A stretch of DNA of 64,000 bases from Hafnia paralvei ATCC 29927 (GTDB lineage: Bacteria > Pseudomonadota > Gammaproteobacteria > Enterobacterales > Enterobacteriaceae): the NCBI RefSeq assembly GCF_001655005.1, contig NZ_LXET01000047.1, positions 71,316 to 135,315 of the forward strand, read 5' to 3'. The notes under the pieces were generated by a model, which saw nothing but the letters and a program-made list of their open reading frames with translations, ran no database searches and was not told the DNA's origin. Within the stretch, counting starts at the first letter, position 1. Each line of letters starts with the position of its first letter. The position numbers and the translations under genes were made by a program. Of the stretch, positions 53,645 through 62,451 are shown in pieces.

Positions 53645-54031
53645 TTACTTAGCGGAATGCTTCGTTTTATAATCTGCAATAGCCGCTTTAATGGCGTCTT
53701 CAGCCAAAATCGAACAGTGAATTTTCACTGGTGGCAGAGCCAGCTCTTCGGCAATATCCGTATTTTTGATAGCCTGAGCCTGATCGAGAGACTTGCCTTT
53801 TACCCATTCGGTAACCAGTGAACTTGAAGCGATTGCTGAACCACAGCCATAAGTCTTAAAGCGAGCATCTTCAATGATACCCTCATTGTTGACTTTAATC
53901 TGCAACTTCATCACGTCGCCACACGCAGGTGCGCCGACCATGCCGCTGCCAATGGTTGGATCTTCGTTATCGAAAGAACCAACGTTGCGCGGATTTTCAT
54001 AATGATCAATAACTTTGTCGCTGTAAGCCAT
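53645..54031 (-). CDS. iscU: Fe-S scaffold protein IscU
   Basis: Scaffold on which Fe2S2/Fe4S4 clusters are built. The 128-residue product has all key residues: C37, C63 and C106, D39 (ACGDV) and the HscA-binding motif LPPVK at 99-103. It lies 30 bases after iscS. Confidence 0.98.
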   Translation of the reverse strand: MAYSDKVIDHYENPRNVGSFDNEDPTIGSGMVGAPACGDVMKLQIKVNNEGIIEDARFKTYGCGSAIASSSLVTEWVKGKSLDQAQAIKNTDIAEELALPPVKIHCSILAEDAIKAAIADYKTKHSAK

Positions 54032-54061
54032 AACGTTACTCCTTAAATTTGAATCCTGAGA

Positions 54062-55276
54062 TTAATGAGCAGCCCACTCAATGGTGCTGATGTCTACACC
54101 CTGCTTGAACATATCCCACAGTGGAGACAGGTCGCGCAGACGGCCAATAGACTTGCGAACCAGAGCGATGGCGTAGTCGATCTCTTCTTCCGTGGTAAAG
54201 CGACCCAATGAGAAACGAATAGAGCTATGAGCTAACTCATCGTTCATTCCCAAAGCACGCAGCACGTATGACGGCTCCAAACTGGCAGAAGTACAGGCTG
54301 AACCAGAGGATACGGCAAGATCTTTCAATGCCATAATTAAGGATTCGCCTTCGACGTAATTAAAGCTTACGTTCAGGATATTCGGTGCACCGTGCTCTAA
54401 AGAACCATTTAGGTACACTTCTTCAAGATCTTTTAATCCATCCCACAGACGATCGCGCAGCGCGCGCAGACGTGGAACTTCGGTAGCCATTTCTTCTTTA
54501 GCGATACGGTAAGCTTCGCCCATACCGACGATCTGATGAACAGGCAAGGTACCTGAACGCATACCGCGCTCATGACCACCGCCGTGCATCTGTGCTTCAA
54601 TACGAACGCGTGGTTTACGACGGACGTACAGTGCACCAATACCTTTCGGGCCATAAATTTTGTGGCCAGAGAAAGACATCAAATCGACTTTCAATTTGCT
54701 CAAATCGATAGGCAGTTTGCCTACGCTTTGCGTCGCATCAACGTGGAAGATGATGCCACGGCTGCGGCACAGTTCACCGATAGCTTCGATGTCCTGAATC
54801 ACGCCAATCTCGTTGTTTACATGCATGATAGAAACCACAATGGTATCTTCACGCATGGCTGCTTCTAGCTCTTTGAGATCGATAATACCGTTACGCTGCG
54901 GTGCTAGATAGGTCACTTCAAAGCCTTCACGTTCTAACTGACGGCAAGTGTCCAGCACAGCTTTATGTTCGGTTTTACTGGTGATGATGTGTTTGCCTTT
55001 CTTCTGATAGAAATTAGCAGCACCTTTAATCGCCAGGTTGTCAGATTCGGTTGCTCCGGAGGTAAAGACGATCTCACGCGGATCGGCACCGACCAGTTCA
55101 GCAATGTTGTTACGTGCGATATCTACCGCTTCTTCCGCCTGCCACCCAAAACGGTGGGAACGTGAAGCCGGGTTACCGAAAGTACCGTCCAAGGTTAAAA
55201 ACTGCATCATCTTTTCAGCTACGCGCGGATCGGCTGGCGTAGTTGCTGAATAGTCTAGATAAATCGGTAATTTCAT
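54062..55276 (-). CDS. iscS: Cysteine desulfurase IscS
   Basis: PLP enzyme giving persulfide sulfur to IscU, to ThiI, TusA and other acceptors. The 404-residue product (E. coli 404) has the Schiff-base K206 in SFSGHKIYGPKG and the active cysteine near 328 in SSGSACTSAS, plus HVDATQSVGK for PLP contact. It is 70 bases after iscR in the iscRSUA operon. Confidence 0.98.
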   Translation of the reverse strand: MKLPIYLDYSATTPADPRVAEKMMQFLTLDGTFGNPASRSHRFGWQAEEAVDIARNNIAELVGADPREIVFTSGATESDNLAIKGAANFYQKKGKHIITSKTEHKAVLDTCRQLEREGFEVTYLAPQRNGIIDLKELEAAMREDTIVVSIMHVNNEIGVIQDIEAIGELCRSRGIIFHVDATQSVGKLPIDLSKLKVDLMSFSGHKIYGPKGIGALYVRRKPRVRIEAQMHGGGHERGMRSGTLPVHQIVGMGEAYRIAKEEMATEVPRLRALRDRLWDGLKDLEEVYLNGSLEHGAPNILNVSFNYVEGESLIMALKDLAVSSGSACTSASLEPSYVLRALGMNDELAHSSIRFSLGRFTTEEEIDYAIALVRKSIGRLRDLSPLWDMFKQGVDISTIEWAAH

Positions 55277-55346
55277 TCTCTTGCTCCGTACATCACTTCC
55301 AAATAATGCATTTAAAGAAAGTGTTATGACTCGTCGTCGCAGCTGC

Positions 55347-55844
55347 TTATGCGCGCAGATTCACGTTAATCGTGTCCTGACGACCGTTAGTATTGGCACC
55401 ACGACGCGTATCGGAATTCTGGCGATCGGCAACATCTAGCACTTCTTGGTTATTCACCAGTTCAGCCAGAGTGATGTTATTCAGAAAACCGCTGATACGC
55501 TCACTCAAGTCACGCCACAGCGTATGCGTCAGACAACGGGTCCCACCCTGACAACCTTCTTTACCCTGACAACGCGTTGCATCAACAGATTCATCAACGG
55601 CAGTGATCACGGTACCTACGGCGATTTCAGCTGCGTCTTTACCCAGCAAATAACCACCGCCCGGTCCACGCACGCTGGAAACTAATCCATTCTTGCGCAG
55701 ACGCGAAAATAATTGTTCCAAATAAGAGAGCGAGATGCCCTGACGTTCGGAAATATCTGCCAGCGGAACTGGCCCTTCCTGGGAGTGCAATGCCACATCA
55801 AGCATAGCTGTAACAGCGTAACGGCCTTTGGATGTCAGTCTCAT
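55347..55844 (-). CDS. iscR: Fe-S regulator IscR
   Basis: Rrf2-family transcription factor that, as the 2Fe-2S form, represses its own operon through type-1 sites; apo or holo forms act on type-2 sites. The 165-residue product has the winged helix (MRLTSKGRYAVTAMLDVALH, ISLSYLEQLFSRLRKNGLV) and ligands C92, C98, C104 and H107 (RCQGKEGCQGGTRCLTH). It heads the isc operon; two type-1-like sites lie 66-115 bases upstream. Confidence 0.97.
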   Translation of the reverse strand: MRLTSKGRYAVTAMLDVALHSQEGPVPLADISERQGISLSYLEQLFSRLRKNGLVSSVRGPGGGYLLGKDAAEIAVGTVITAVDESVDATRCQGKEGCQGGTRCLTHTLWRDLSERISGFLNNITLAELVNNQEVLDVADRQNSDTRRGANTNGRQDTINVNLRA

Positions 55845-55909
55845 GGCAAATAGTAACCTTTAAGAAAAAAGATGAAACACGCTTACTTATCGAACGCGTT
55901 AATTTTCTC

Positions 55910-55959
55910 ATTCCTGAGTAAAACAGTCAACTATTTAACCTAGTAATTCACTCAACTAT
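55910..55959 (-). promoter_or_regulatory. Two abutting IscR type-1-like operators upstream of iscR
   Basis: On the minus strand ATAGTTGACTGTTTTACTC (site 55910-55934) and ATAGTTGAGTGAATTACTA (site 55935-55959) each match the left part of the known type-1 pattern ATASYYGACTRWWWYAGTC well and the right part loosely. They are 25 bp each, side by side without a gap. Known biology: E. coli iscR has such sites that give feedback repression by holo-IscR. Confidence 0.75.
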
Positions 55960-56076
55960 TACATCCTGTTAAAACAACGTTACCAGTACAACAACATTCC
56001 CTGTTTACTATCAGCATCTTACTCATCGGAATACCTGTGTATTTTACTATGATATTCCGACGAAAGCAGTCTCGAT

Positions 56077-56808
56077 TTAGTGCTTTCCGTGCTCTTGCTT
56101 CTCAATTGACGCCAAAATACCGCGCAAAATGTTCAATTCTTGCGCCTCTGGGCGAGCACGAGTAAACAATCGGCGCAAGCGGCTCATGATATTGCCCGGA
56201 TGAGTCGGACGGATAAATCCTGTCGCGTGCAGAGTTTCTTCCAGATGAGCGTAGAAACGTTCAAGATCGTCCACCAATGGATACGGCTCTTCTTCCGGCA
56301 CCGGCTCGTGCGCGGCAATACGATCGAGATGAGCAACACGAATTTCATAAGAAATGATCTGTACCGCCATCGCCAAATTCAACGAGCTGTATTCTGGATT
56401 AGCCGGGATCGCCACGTGGTAGTGACACTTTTGCAATTCTTCATTTGTCAGACCAACGCGCTCACGGCCAAAGACAATCGCTACCGGTGCATGTTCAGAT
56501 TCCATCGCGCTACGCTGACCGCATTCGCGTGGTTCTAACATGGGCCAAGGCAACGAACGAGAACGTGCGCTAGTGCCAACGACGAGGCTGCAACCTGCGA
56601 TAGCCTCATCAAAGGTATCAACGATAGTCGCGTTACCGATGACGTCGCTCGCACCAGCCGACAAGGCAATGGCCTGAGAATCCGGTTTCACGAGTGGATT
56701 GACGAGATAGAGGTTAGTTAACCCCATAGTTTTCATAGCTCGTGCAGTCGAACCCATGTTTCCGGTATGGGAAGTCTCCACCAGCACAATACGAATGTTG
56801 TCCAGCAT
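56077..56808 (-). CDS. trmJ: tRNA (cytidine/uridine-32-2'-O)-methyltransferase TrmJ
   Basis: SPOUT-class enzyme making the 2'-O-methylation at position 32 of several tRNAs. The start at 56808 (MLDNIRIVLVETSHTGNMGS) fits the E. coli N-terminus; the frame is open to 56850. The 243-residue product has the trefoil-knot segments VFGRERVGLTNEELQKC and PANPEYSSLNLAMAVQ. It lies upstream of iscR on the same strand and is divergent from suhB. Confidence 0.95.
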   Translation of the reverse strand: MLDNIRIVLVETSHTGNMGSTARAMKTMGLTNLYLVNPLVKPDSQAIALSAGASDVIGNATIVDTFDEAIAGCSLVVGTSARSRSLPWPMLEPRECGQRSAMESEHAPVAIVFGRERVGLTNEELQKCHYHVAIPANPEYSSLNLAMAVQIISYEIRVAHLDRIAAHEPVPEEEPYPLVDDLERFYAHLEETLHATGFIRPTHPGNIMSRLRRLFTRARPEAQELNILRGILASIEKQEHGKH

Positions 56809-57040
56809 GCTAACTCTGAGTTGGTTTGGATAATCGGGATATCTTAACATAAAGCTTCTATTGATCGTTTCTATTGATTTAATCCGTTTCTGATTGAGTT
56901 TTCATCATGCCCACCTTTTCATCGCGATCTATTGGCCAGATATAAACAGGAGTGAATTGAAATCAGACGTGGCTGTTTAATTCACAGCCTGCTATAATGC
57001 GCGCCGTTTCCTGTTCTTTAACATCCCGTGGAAGATACCC

Positions 57041-57844
57041 ATGCATCCGATGCTGAATATCGCCATACGCGCTGCGCGTAAGGCTGGTAACCTGATTGCC
57101 AAAAATTACGAAACTCCTGACGCTGTTGAAACTACACAGAAAGGCAGCAACGATTTTGTGACCAACGTTGACCGTGACGCTGAACACCTGATCATTGAGA
57201 CTATCCGTAAGTCTTACCCTAAGCACACGATTATCAGCGAAGAACGCGGTGAGTTGGTCGGTGAAGATCACGACATTCAATGGGTAGTTGATCCACTGGA
57301 TGGCACTGCAAACTTCATCAAACGTCTTCCACATTTCGCAGTCTCTATCGCAGTACGCATCAAAGGCCGTACTGAAGTCGCTGTTGTTTATGATCCAATG
57401 CGTAACGAACTGTTCACTGCAACCCGCGGTCAGGGCGCTCAGTTGAATGGCTATCGTCTGCGTGGTGCAGCGGCTAAAGATTTAGACGGTACTATTCTGG
57501 CGACCGGCTTCCCATTCAAAGTTAAACAACACGCTCCTGCTTATATCGCCATTTTGGGCAAGTTGTTCACTCAGTGTGCTGACTTCCGTCGCACCGGTTC
57601 CGCTGCGCTGGATCTGGCCTATGTTGCCGCTGGCCGCGTTGACGGTTTCTTTGAAATTGGTCTGAAACCATGGGATTTCGCCGGTGGTGAACTGCTGGTT
57701 CGTGAAGCTGGCGGTCTGGTGACTGACTTTGTGGGTGGTCATAACTACCTGAGCTCTGGCAATATCATTGCGGGTAACCCACGCGTTGTTAAAGCTATTC
57801 TGGCTAACGTACGTGATGAACTGAGCGAAGCGCTGAAGCGTTAA
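57041..57844 (+). CDS. suhB: Inositol-1-monophosphatase SuhB
   Basis: Mg2+-dependent inositol monophosphatase family protein; in E. coli it also serves as a Nus-complex factor in rRNA antitermination. The 267-residue product has the metal motifs WVVDPLDGTANFI (residues about 83-95) and KPWDFAGGELLVREAGG near 210-226, and the SEERGE motif. It is divergent from trmJ (232 bases between the starts) and ended by a hairpin at 57863. Confidence 0.96.
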   Translation: MHPMLNIAIRAARKAGNLIAKNYETPDAVETTQKGSNDFVTNVDRDAEHLIIETIRKSYPKHTIISEERGELVGEDHDIQWVVDPLDGTANFIKRLPHFAVSIAVRIKGRTEVAVVYDPMRNELFTATRGQGAQLNGYRLRGAAAKDLDGTILATGFPFKVKQHAPAYIAILGKLFTQCADFRRTGSAALDLAYVAAGRVDGFFEIGLKPWDFAGGELLVREAGGLVTDFVGGHNYLSSGNIIAGNPRVVKAILANVRDELSEALKR

Positions 57845-57862
57845 TTCTTCCGCTTGTTCAGT

Positions 57863-57891
57863 AAAAAAGCCGCTCTTTCGAGCGGCTTTTT
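57863..57891. terminator. Bidirectional terminator between suhB and the NicO gene
   Basis: AAAAAAGCCGCTC and GAGCGGCTTTTT surround the loop TTTC; A-run and T-run make it work on both strands, for suhB and for the convergent NicO-family gene. Confidence 0.95.
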
Positions 57892-57909
57892 CGTTTTAGC
57901 GGCTGGCCG

Positions 57910-58920
57910 TTATCGTCCAAACACTCTGCCGCTTCCCATCCCCGTTAGCGCCGCACTTTGATACATCAATAGGCCAATCAAAATAAGCAGCACGCCTCCG
58001 GATAGCATCAGCGCTAAACGCCAATAAGGACTAAAACTTCGGCCACGTTGTATTGCCCAGCGCTCCACTATTTTCCGAGCGATGTGCACTAAAAATGCAA
58101 TTCCGCTAATCGTCAACGCCGTACCTGCAGCCATTGCCATGGCAGCTAACACGCCCCACAGATAAACGCCAATGACCTTGGAAAACAGCAGCACTAAAAT
58201 AGCCCCAGAACAAGGTCGCATTCCCATCGCAGCAACCACTGCCAACTGAGTTCGCCACGTGGTTGCCGTCGCAATTTCACGGTCATTTGCCACATGCTTA
58301 TGGCCACAGCCACAGTTGGCGCTATGCTGGTGATGGTGCTCTAACGGCTTTATCACAGAAATCTGTAGACCAGATTTTACCGAGCTGCGCCTAATCATCC
58401 TGATCTTATTTAACGCTCGCCAGCAAAGCACCGTACCCAGAAATATCACCAAAGCATAACTGGCTTTCTCTAACCAAAAACTGCTCAGATGTAAGTCACG
58501 GGTTGAAAGCTGCAGCACACCTAACACGCCAGAAACCAGCGCAATAGCCACCAAGCCTTGTAGTAATGAAGCCGCCAGCGTTAAACGTACACTGCTACGT
58601 AAACGTGAGGGATGCGTTGCCAAATAGGTCGTAATGACAACTTTACCGTGTCCCGGCCCAAGCGCATGCAGAACACCGTAAGCAAAACTCAATGCTACCA
58701 GCGTTAAACCTGCCTGCCGCGCATTATCTGCCACTCGCTGTAATAAATATGACATCGACTGATGGAGCGATTTCTGCCATTCAATACTCACCAGTAACCA
58801 GTCATTCCAGTGTACAAATGCATATACCAGCGCGCTCATCGCTAACGCAGTCATCATGGCAATAGGGATATAACGCCCACACGTAGAGGATTTTTTGGTA
58901 GAGGAGAATATCAATGACAT
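57910..58920 (-). CDS. NicO-family metal permease (nickel/cobalt or zinc), ZevB-like
   Basis: Polytopic inner-membrane protein of 336 residues in the NicO/RcnA superfamily: the signature LHALGPGHGKVVITTYL at about 85-101, a His/Cys-rich loop (EHHHQHSANCGCGHKH, about 207-222) and GMRPCSGAILVLLF. It starts 10 bases inside the end of the DUF1007 gene, so the two are coupled. The pair resembles ZevA-ZevB, a zinc-uptake system described in Haemophilus influenzae; nickel or cobalt transport is the other option. The metal cannot be told from the sequence. Confidence 0.82.
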   Translation of the reverse strand: MSLIFSSTKKSSTCGRYIPIAMMTALAMSALVYAFVHWNDWLLVSIEWQKSLHQSMSYLLQRVADNARQAGLTLVALSFAYGVLHALGPGHGKVVITTYLATHPSRLRSSVRLTLAASLLQGLVAIALVSGVLGVLQLSTRDLHLSSFWLEKASYALVIFLGTVLCWRALNKIRMIRRSSVKSGLQISVIKPLEHHHQHSANCGCGHKHVANDREIATATTWRTQLAVVAAMGMRPCSGAILVLLFSKVIGVYLWGVLAAMAMAAGTALTISGIAFLVHIARKIVERWAIQRGRSFSPYWRLALMLSGGVLLILIGLLMYQSAALTGMGSGRVFGR

Positions 58921-59576
58921 TTTATCTCCACTCGCTGGGCGAATTGCTTGCCGAGCTCCATATCTTCATCCGGCGCATCGGCCTTATCTAAGTTCAGCGC
59001 ATAGGCTTTTAGCGACGTATCTGGCTTTGGTGTTATCACATTGAGAGTACAGCGTGCCTGCACATCTATTGGCAAAGTCACTGATTTATCATCGGCATAG
59101 GTCATATCTACATAGTACGTGGGATCATATGTCATGAGCGTAAACTCAGCATTGAGCGGCTGGGGTTTTGCCAGCAGCATCTCGAATGACAAAATGGCAT
59201 GATTACCCTCACGGCTAAGGTGGTACTCACTCGGACGATTGAGGAATTTTACCTTTTTGCCCTCATGGTATAGCTCGGTAAAATAGTGCTGGCCAATAAC
59301 GTTTGCCATGACTTCTGCCGCAAGCTGCTTCCAAATCTCCGATCCGTTCGCCGCATTTCCCGCATCATAAAGCAAATCCGCGGACGTTAAAGGATCCATG
59401 GTCCACGTCATTTTCATGCCGGTTAATTGATTATCCGTAATAACCAAAGAATTTTTCATCTCAATGAAACTGTGTGGATGAGCCATAGCAGACTGCGTCC
59501 CAAACAGGCCAAAGGTGATGAATAAAATGCTAATCCAACGATAAATACGCTGATTTTTGATGTCAAAATGCAACAT
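58911..59576 (-). CDS. DUF1007 periplasmic protein, ZevA-like partner of the NicO permease
   Basis: The 221-residue product has a signal peptide (ISILFITFGLFGTQSAMA, cleaved before HPHSFIEMK about residue 32), so the mature protein begins with an HPH motif that can bind metal. The remainder has the DUF1007 pattern (MKMTWTMDPLTSADLLYDAG, YDPTYYVDMTYADD). Such proteins are always found next to NicO-family permeases and are thought to load or gate metal. It overlaps that gene by 10 bases. A role in zinc, nickel or cobalt uptake is inference. Confidence 0.82.
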   Translation of the reverse strand: MLHFDIKNQRIYRWISILFITFGLFGTQSAMAHPHSFIEMKNSLVITDNQLTGMKMTWTMDPLTSADLLYDAGNAANGSEIWKQLAAEVMANVIGQHYFTELYHEGKKVKFLNRPSEYHLSREGNHAILSFEMLLAKPQPLNAEFTLMTYDPTYYVDMTYADDKSVTLPIDVQARCTLNVITPKPDTSLKAYALNLDKADAPDEDMELGKQFAQRVEIKCH

Positions 59577-59755
59577 AAACTCCCTGTTTAATCACTAGCC
59601 ACAGCGACAAAGCGCGGCAAAATATTACATTCATTTATTTCTGTATCACAAAAATACAAAAACATGGCATATCAACCCTGCGGCTTTGCACAACTTTGCT
59701 ATTCTTAGCCAACGAAACATGTTCATTCACTGACCTCAGCCAAAGAGAAATGAAT

Positions 59756-60766
59756 ATGAGTTTAGACACACCTCTGGTGCCTGAGCTCTCAGCACAGCAA
59801 AGGCACTGCAATCTTGTGCTATTGCTTTTTACACCGACTACCCCACTGCATCTGACTACTATTGGTCGGATCAATCGGGTTTTGCCTGAACAAGCCGAAC
59901 AGGATATCCATAGCATCGGTCAGGAGATCATGCGTTTCCATGCATTACGCGTGGTATACCATCCGAAACAGGGGTATCGACTACAGGGCTCTGCCTATGA
60001 TCAGCGGCTATGTATGCTGCATTGGCTGAGGCGAGCTCAACGTCTGCTCCCAAATAGCATCGAAACCATATTCATTCCACGCATCAATGAAAAATCTCCA
60101 GCCCCGCCGTCTGCACACTTTCTCCAGCAGATCGACGATATTCTTGAGCAAGCCGAGTCGACACTACATCGAACGTTTGGCGAGCAACCCCGAGAGCTAA
60201 TTCAGTATTTTTTACGCTACTGCCGGTATCAAAGACAAACGCTCTCTCTGCCGTCATTCCCGCAACATTTAAAATATTGGCTGCACGAGAAAGAAGAATA
60301 CCGTATTGCTGAACGTCTCTGCCAAGCCACCCACGGTTCGTTGCCTATGGGGATACATGAGCTTGAGTCTGAATTTACCACGCTGTTCTTAACGCTCATT
60401 AAAACCTATCGCTATTTACCTGAGATGCACTCAGAAGATCGACATCTCATGGATGAAACCGAATTAGCCATTCAGCAAATTGAAAAACTGACCCAAATAA
60501 CCTTTAACCATCGTGAACAGCTTTGCACTCAACTTTTTGCCCATATGGGGCCAGCAATTGAGCGCTGCTTATTTGGGATAAAAATAGGTAACCCTCTGCT
60601 GGAAGAGATCGAAACCCGCTATCCCGGACTGATGTCAATGACTCAGAAAGCCGTTCAACGTATCGAACAAAATTACCAAATTCATTTTCCTCCCGAAGAG
60701 CTTTGCCTCATCGCGGTTAGTTTTGGCGCATGGCTAATACAGGAAGGCGTGCTCGCCGAAAGATAG
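59756..60766 (+). CDS. csiE: CsiE-like PRD-containing regulator, short form
   Basis: Similar to E. coli CsiE, a stationary-phase, cAMP-CRP dependent gene product with antiterminator-type PRD domains but no known target. The start at 59756 (MSLDTPLVPELSAQQRHCNL) has AGAGA 7 bases before it; ATG 59750 and a longer frame to 59696 are alternatives. The 336-residue product keeps a DNA-binding-like N-terminal part (about 1-80) and two PRD-like helical domains, ending SFGAWLIQEGVLAER. E. coli CsiE is about 426 residues: the last ~80, an EIIB-like domain, are missing here without sign of a frameshift. A terminator follows at once. Confidence 0.8.
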   Translation: MSLDTPLVPELSAQQRHCNLVLLLFTPTTPLHLTTIGRINRVLPEQAEQDIHSIGQEIMRFHALRVVYHPKQGYRLQGSAYDQRLCMLHWLRRAQRLLPNSIETIFIPRINEKSPAPPSAHFLQQIDDILEQAESTLHRTFGEQPRELIQYFLRYCRYQRQTLSLPSFPQHLKYWLHEKEEYRIAERLCQATHGSLPMGIHELESEFTTLFLTLIKTYRYLPEMHSEDRHLMDETELAIQQIEKLTQITFNHREQLCTQLFAHMGPAIERCLFGIKIGNPLLEEIETRYPGLMSMTQKAVQRIEQNYQIHFPPEELCLIAVSFGAWLIQEGVLAER

Positions 60767-60782
60767 AGGTTTCACAGATACG

Positions 60783-60806
60783 AAAAAGCCCGCAATTACG
60801 CGGGCT
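60783..60806. terminator. Terminator shared by csiE and glyA
   Basis: AGCCCGC and GCGGGCT pair around AATTAC; on the minus strand TTTTTCG follows, so it mainly serves glyA, and the same stem can serve csiE. Confidence 0.88.
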
Positions 60807-60827
60807 TGGCACATCAGAAATCAGAGA

Positions 60828-62081
60828 TTATGCGTAAACCGGTAACCGGGCGCAGATATCCAAAACTTTCTGTTTGGTGCGTTCAATAGTAGCTTCATCG
60901 TTGATGTTATCCAACACATCACACATCCAGCCAGCCAGTTCACGCGCTTCAGCTTCTTTAAAGCCACGACGAGTAATTGCAGGGGTACCAACACGCACAC
61001 CTGAAGTGACAAACGGGCTCTTAGGATCGTTAGGAACGCTGTTTTTGTTCACGGTGATATTTGCACGACCCAGCGCGGCGTCGGCATCTTTACCAGTGAT
61101 GTTTTTATCAACCAGATCCAACAGGAACAGGTGGTTTTCAGTACCGCCAGAAACCACTTTGTATCCACGCTTCAGGAAGACTTCAACCATCGCTTTGGCG
61201 TTTTTCGCAACCAGCTGTTGATATGCCTTGAACTCAGGTTCCATCGCTTCTTTCAGCGCCACCGCTTTACCCGCGATGACATGCATCAGAGGGCCGCCTT
61301 GCGCACCAGGGAACACCGCGGAGTTCAGCTTTTTATACATCTCTTCGCTGCCGCCTTTCGCCAAAATCAAGCCACCGCGAGGGCCAGCCAGCGTTTTGTG
61401 TGTGGTGGTGGTCACAACGTGAGCATGTGGAACTGGGTTTGGATAAACACCGGCTGCGACCAGACCAGCAACGTGAGCCATATCGACAAACAAATAGGCG
61501 CCGATACGGTCAGCAATTTCACGCATTTTAGCCCAGTCAACCACGCCAGAATAGGCAGAGAAGCCACCGATAATCATTTTCGGCTGATGTTTTTCAGCCT
61601 GAGTAGCCAGATCGTCATAGTCAATATGACCACTTTCATCGATACCATAAGGAACGATGTTATACAGTTTGCCAGAGAAGTTAACTGGAGAACCGTGGGT
61701 TAAATGGCCACCATGTGCCAAGTTCATGCCTAAAACGGTATCGCCTGGCTGCAACAACGCGGTGTAAACAGCAAAGTTAGCCTGAGAACCTGAGTGCGGC
61801 TGCACGTTCGCGTAATCAGCACCAAACAGCTCTTTAGCGCGATCGATTGCCAGCTGTTCAACTACGTCGACATATTCGCAGCCGCCGTAGTAACGCTTAC
61901 CTGGATAGCCTTCAGCATACTTGTTGGTCAGCTGAGAGCCCTGAGCCTGCATGACACGCGGGCTGGTGTAGTTTTCTGATGCGATAAGCTCAATATGCTC
62001 TTCCTGACGCACGACTTCCTGCTCCATTGCCTGCCACAGCTCGGCATCGTAATCGGCAATGTTCATTTCACGCTTTAACAT
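60828..62081 (-). CDS. glyA: Serine hydroxymethyltransferase
   Basis: PLP enzyme interconverting serine and glycine and charging tetrahydrofolate with one-carbon units. The 417-residue product (E. coli 417) starts MLKREMNIADYDAELWQAME, has the PLP lysine in VTTTTHKTLAGPRGG (near 229) and the conserved VVSGGTENHLFLLDL. Upstream sequence shows a PurR-like operator (62212-62227) and a TGTCTATTAGACA palindrome, fitting purine control. Divergent from hmp, 370 bases apart. Confidence 0.98.
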   Translation of the reverse strand: MLKREMNIADYDAELWQAMEQEVVRQEEHIELIASENYTSPRVMQAQGSQLTNKYAEGYPGKRYYGGCEYVDVVEQLAIDRAKELFGADYANVQPHSGSQANFAVYTALLQPGDTVLGMNLAHGGHLTHGSPVNFSGKLYNIVPYGIDESGHIDYDDLATQAEKHQPKMIIGGFSAYSGVVDWAKMREIADRIGAYLFVDMAHVAGLVAAGVYPNPVPHAHVVTTTTHKTLAGPRGGLILAKGGSEEMYKKLNSAVFPGAQGGPLMHVIAGKAVALKEAMEPEFKAYQQLVAKNAKAMVEVFLKRGYKVVSGGTENHLFLLDLVDKNITGKDADAALGRANITVNKNSVPNDPKSPFVTSGVRVGTPAITRRGFKEAEARELAGWMCDVLDNINDEATIERTKQKVLDICARLPVYA

Positions 62082-62110
62082 CCGCTTCTCCTGACTCAGC
62101 TAACCTGAAT

Positions 62111-62123
62111 TGTCTATTAGACA
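62111..62123. promoter_or_regulatory. Palindrome upstream of glyA (candidate regulator site)
   Basis: TGTCTATTAGACA is a perfect 13-base palindrome centred 36 bases before the glyA start, flanked by TGAAT and ATTGTTCA. In E. coli, MetR activates glyA via TGAA-N5-TTCA type sites; this spacing is longer, so the identity is uncertain. Confidence 0.4.
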
Positions 62124-62211
62124 TTGTTCAATAAAAACACACCCTCTTGGGCGACTGCCCACAGTGTAATATGTTTTCACCTTGTTACGATAGACCCTAG
62201 GCCATGTTTTT

Positions 62212-62227
62212 ACGCAAACGATTGGCT
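62212..62227. promoter_or_regulatory. PurR-like operator in the glyA-hmp intergenic region
   Basis: ACGCAAACGATTGGCT matches the left half of the PurR consensus ACGCAAACGTTTGCGT exactly (ACGCAAACG) and the right half partly. It is 131 bases upstream of the glyA start, where E. coli glyA also has PurR control. Confidence 0.6.
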
Positions 62228-62397
62228 TGGCGTGGAATAAGGATTTGATCTGGCGAAACAACAGGCATTGCAACCGGAGTTTTCTTCAAATGTGATGTGC
62301 AACTATTTCACTTAACAGAAACAATATTTGTAAGAGAGGTCACTAAATAACATCAACACAACAAAAATAGGGATTTACAGCGCAAAGAAAAATCTGT

Positions 62398-62420
62398 AAG
62401 TTGCATTTAAAATACATTAT
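62398..62420. promoter_or_regulatory. NsrR-type operator at the hmp promoter
   Basis: AAGTTGCATTTAAAATACATTAT (first 20 bases AAGTTGCATTTAAAATACAT) differs from the known NsrR pattern AAGATGCATTTAAAATGCAT at only two places. It lies about 30 bases before the hmp start, in the position of a repressor overlapping the promoter. Known: NsrR (Fe-S) represses hmp until nitric oxide damages its cluster. Confidence 0.8.
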
Positions 62421-62451
62421 TAAAAACACCTGCATCTGTGAGGATACTTTT

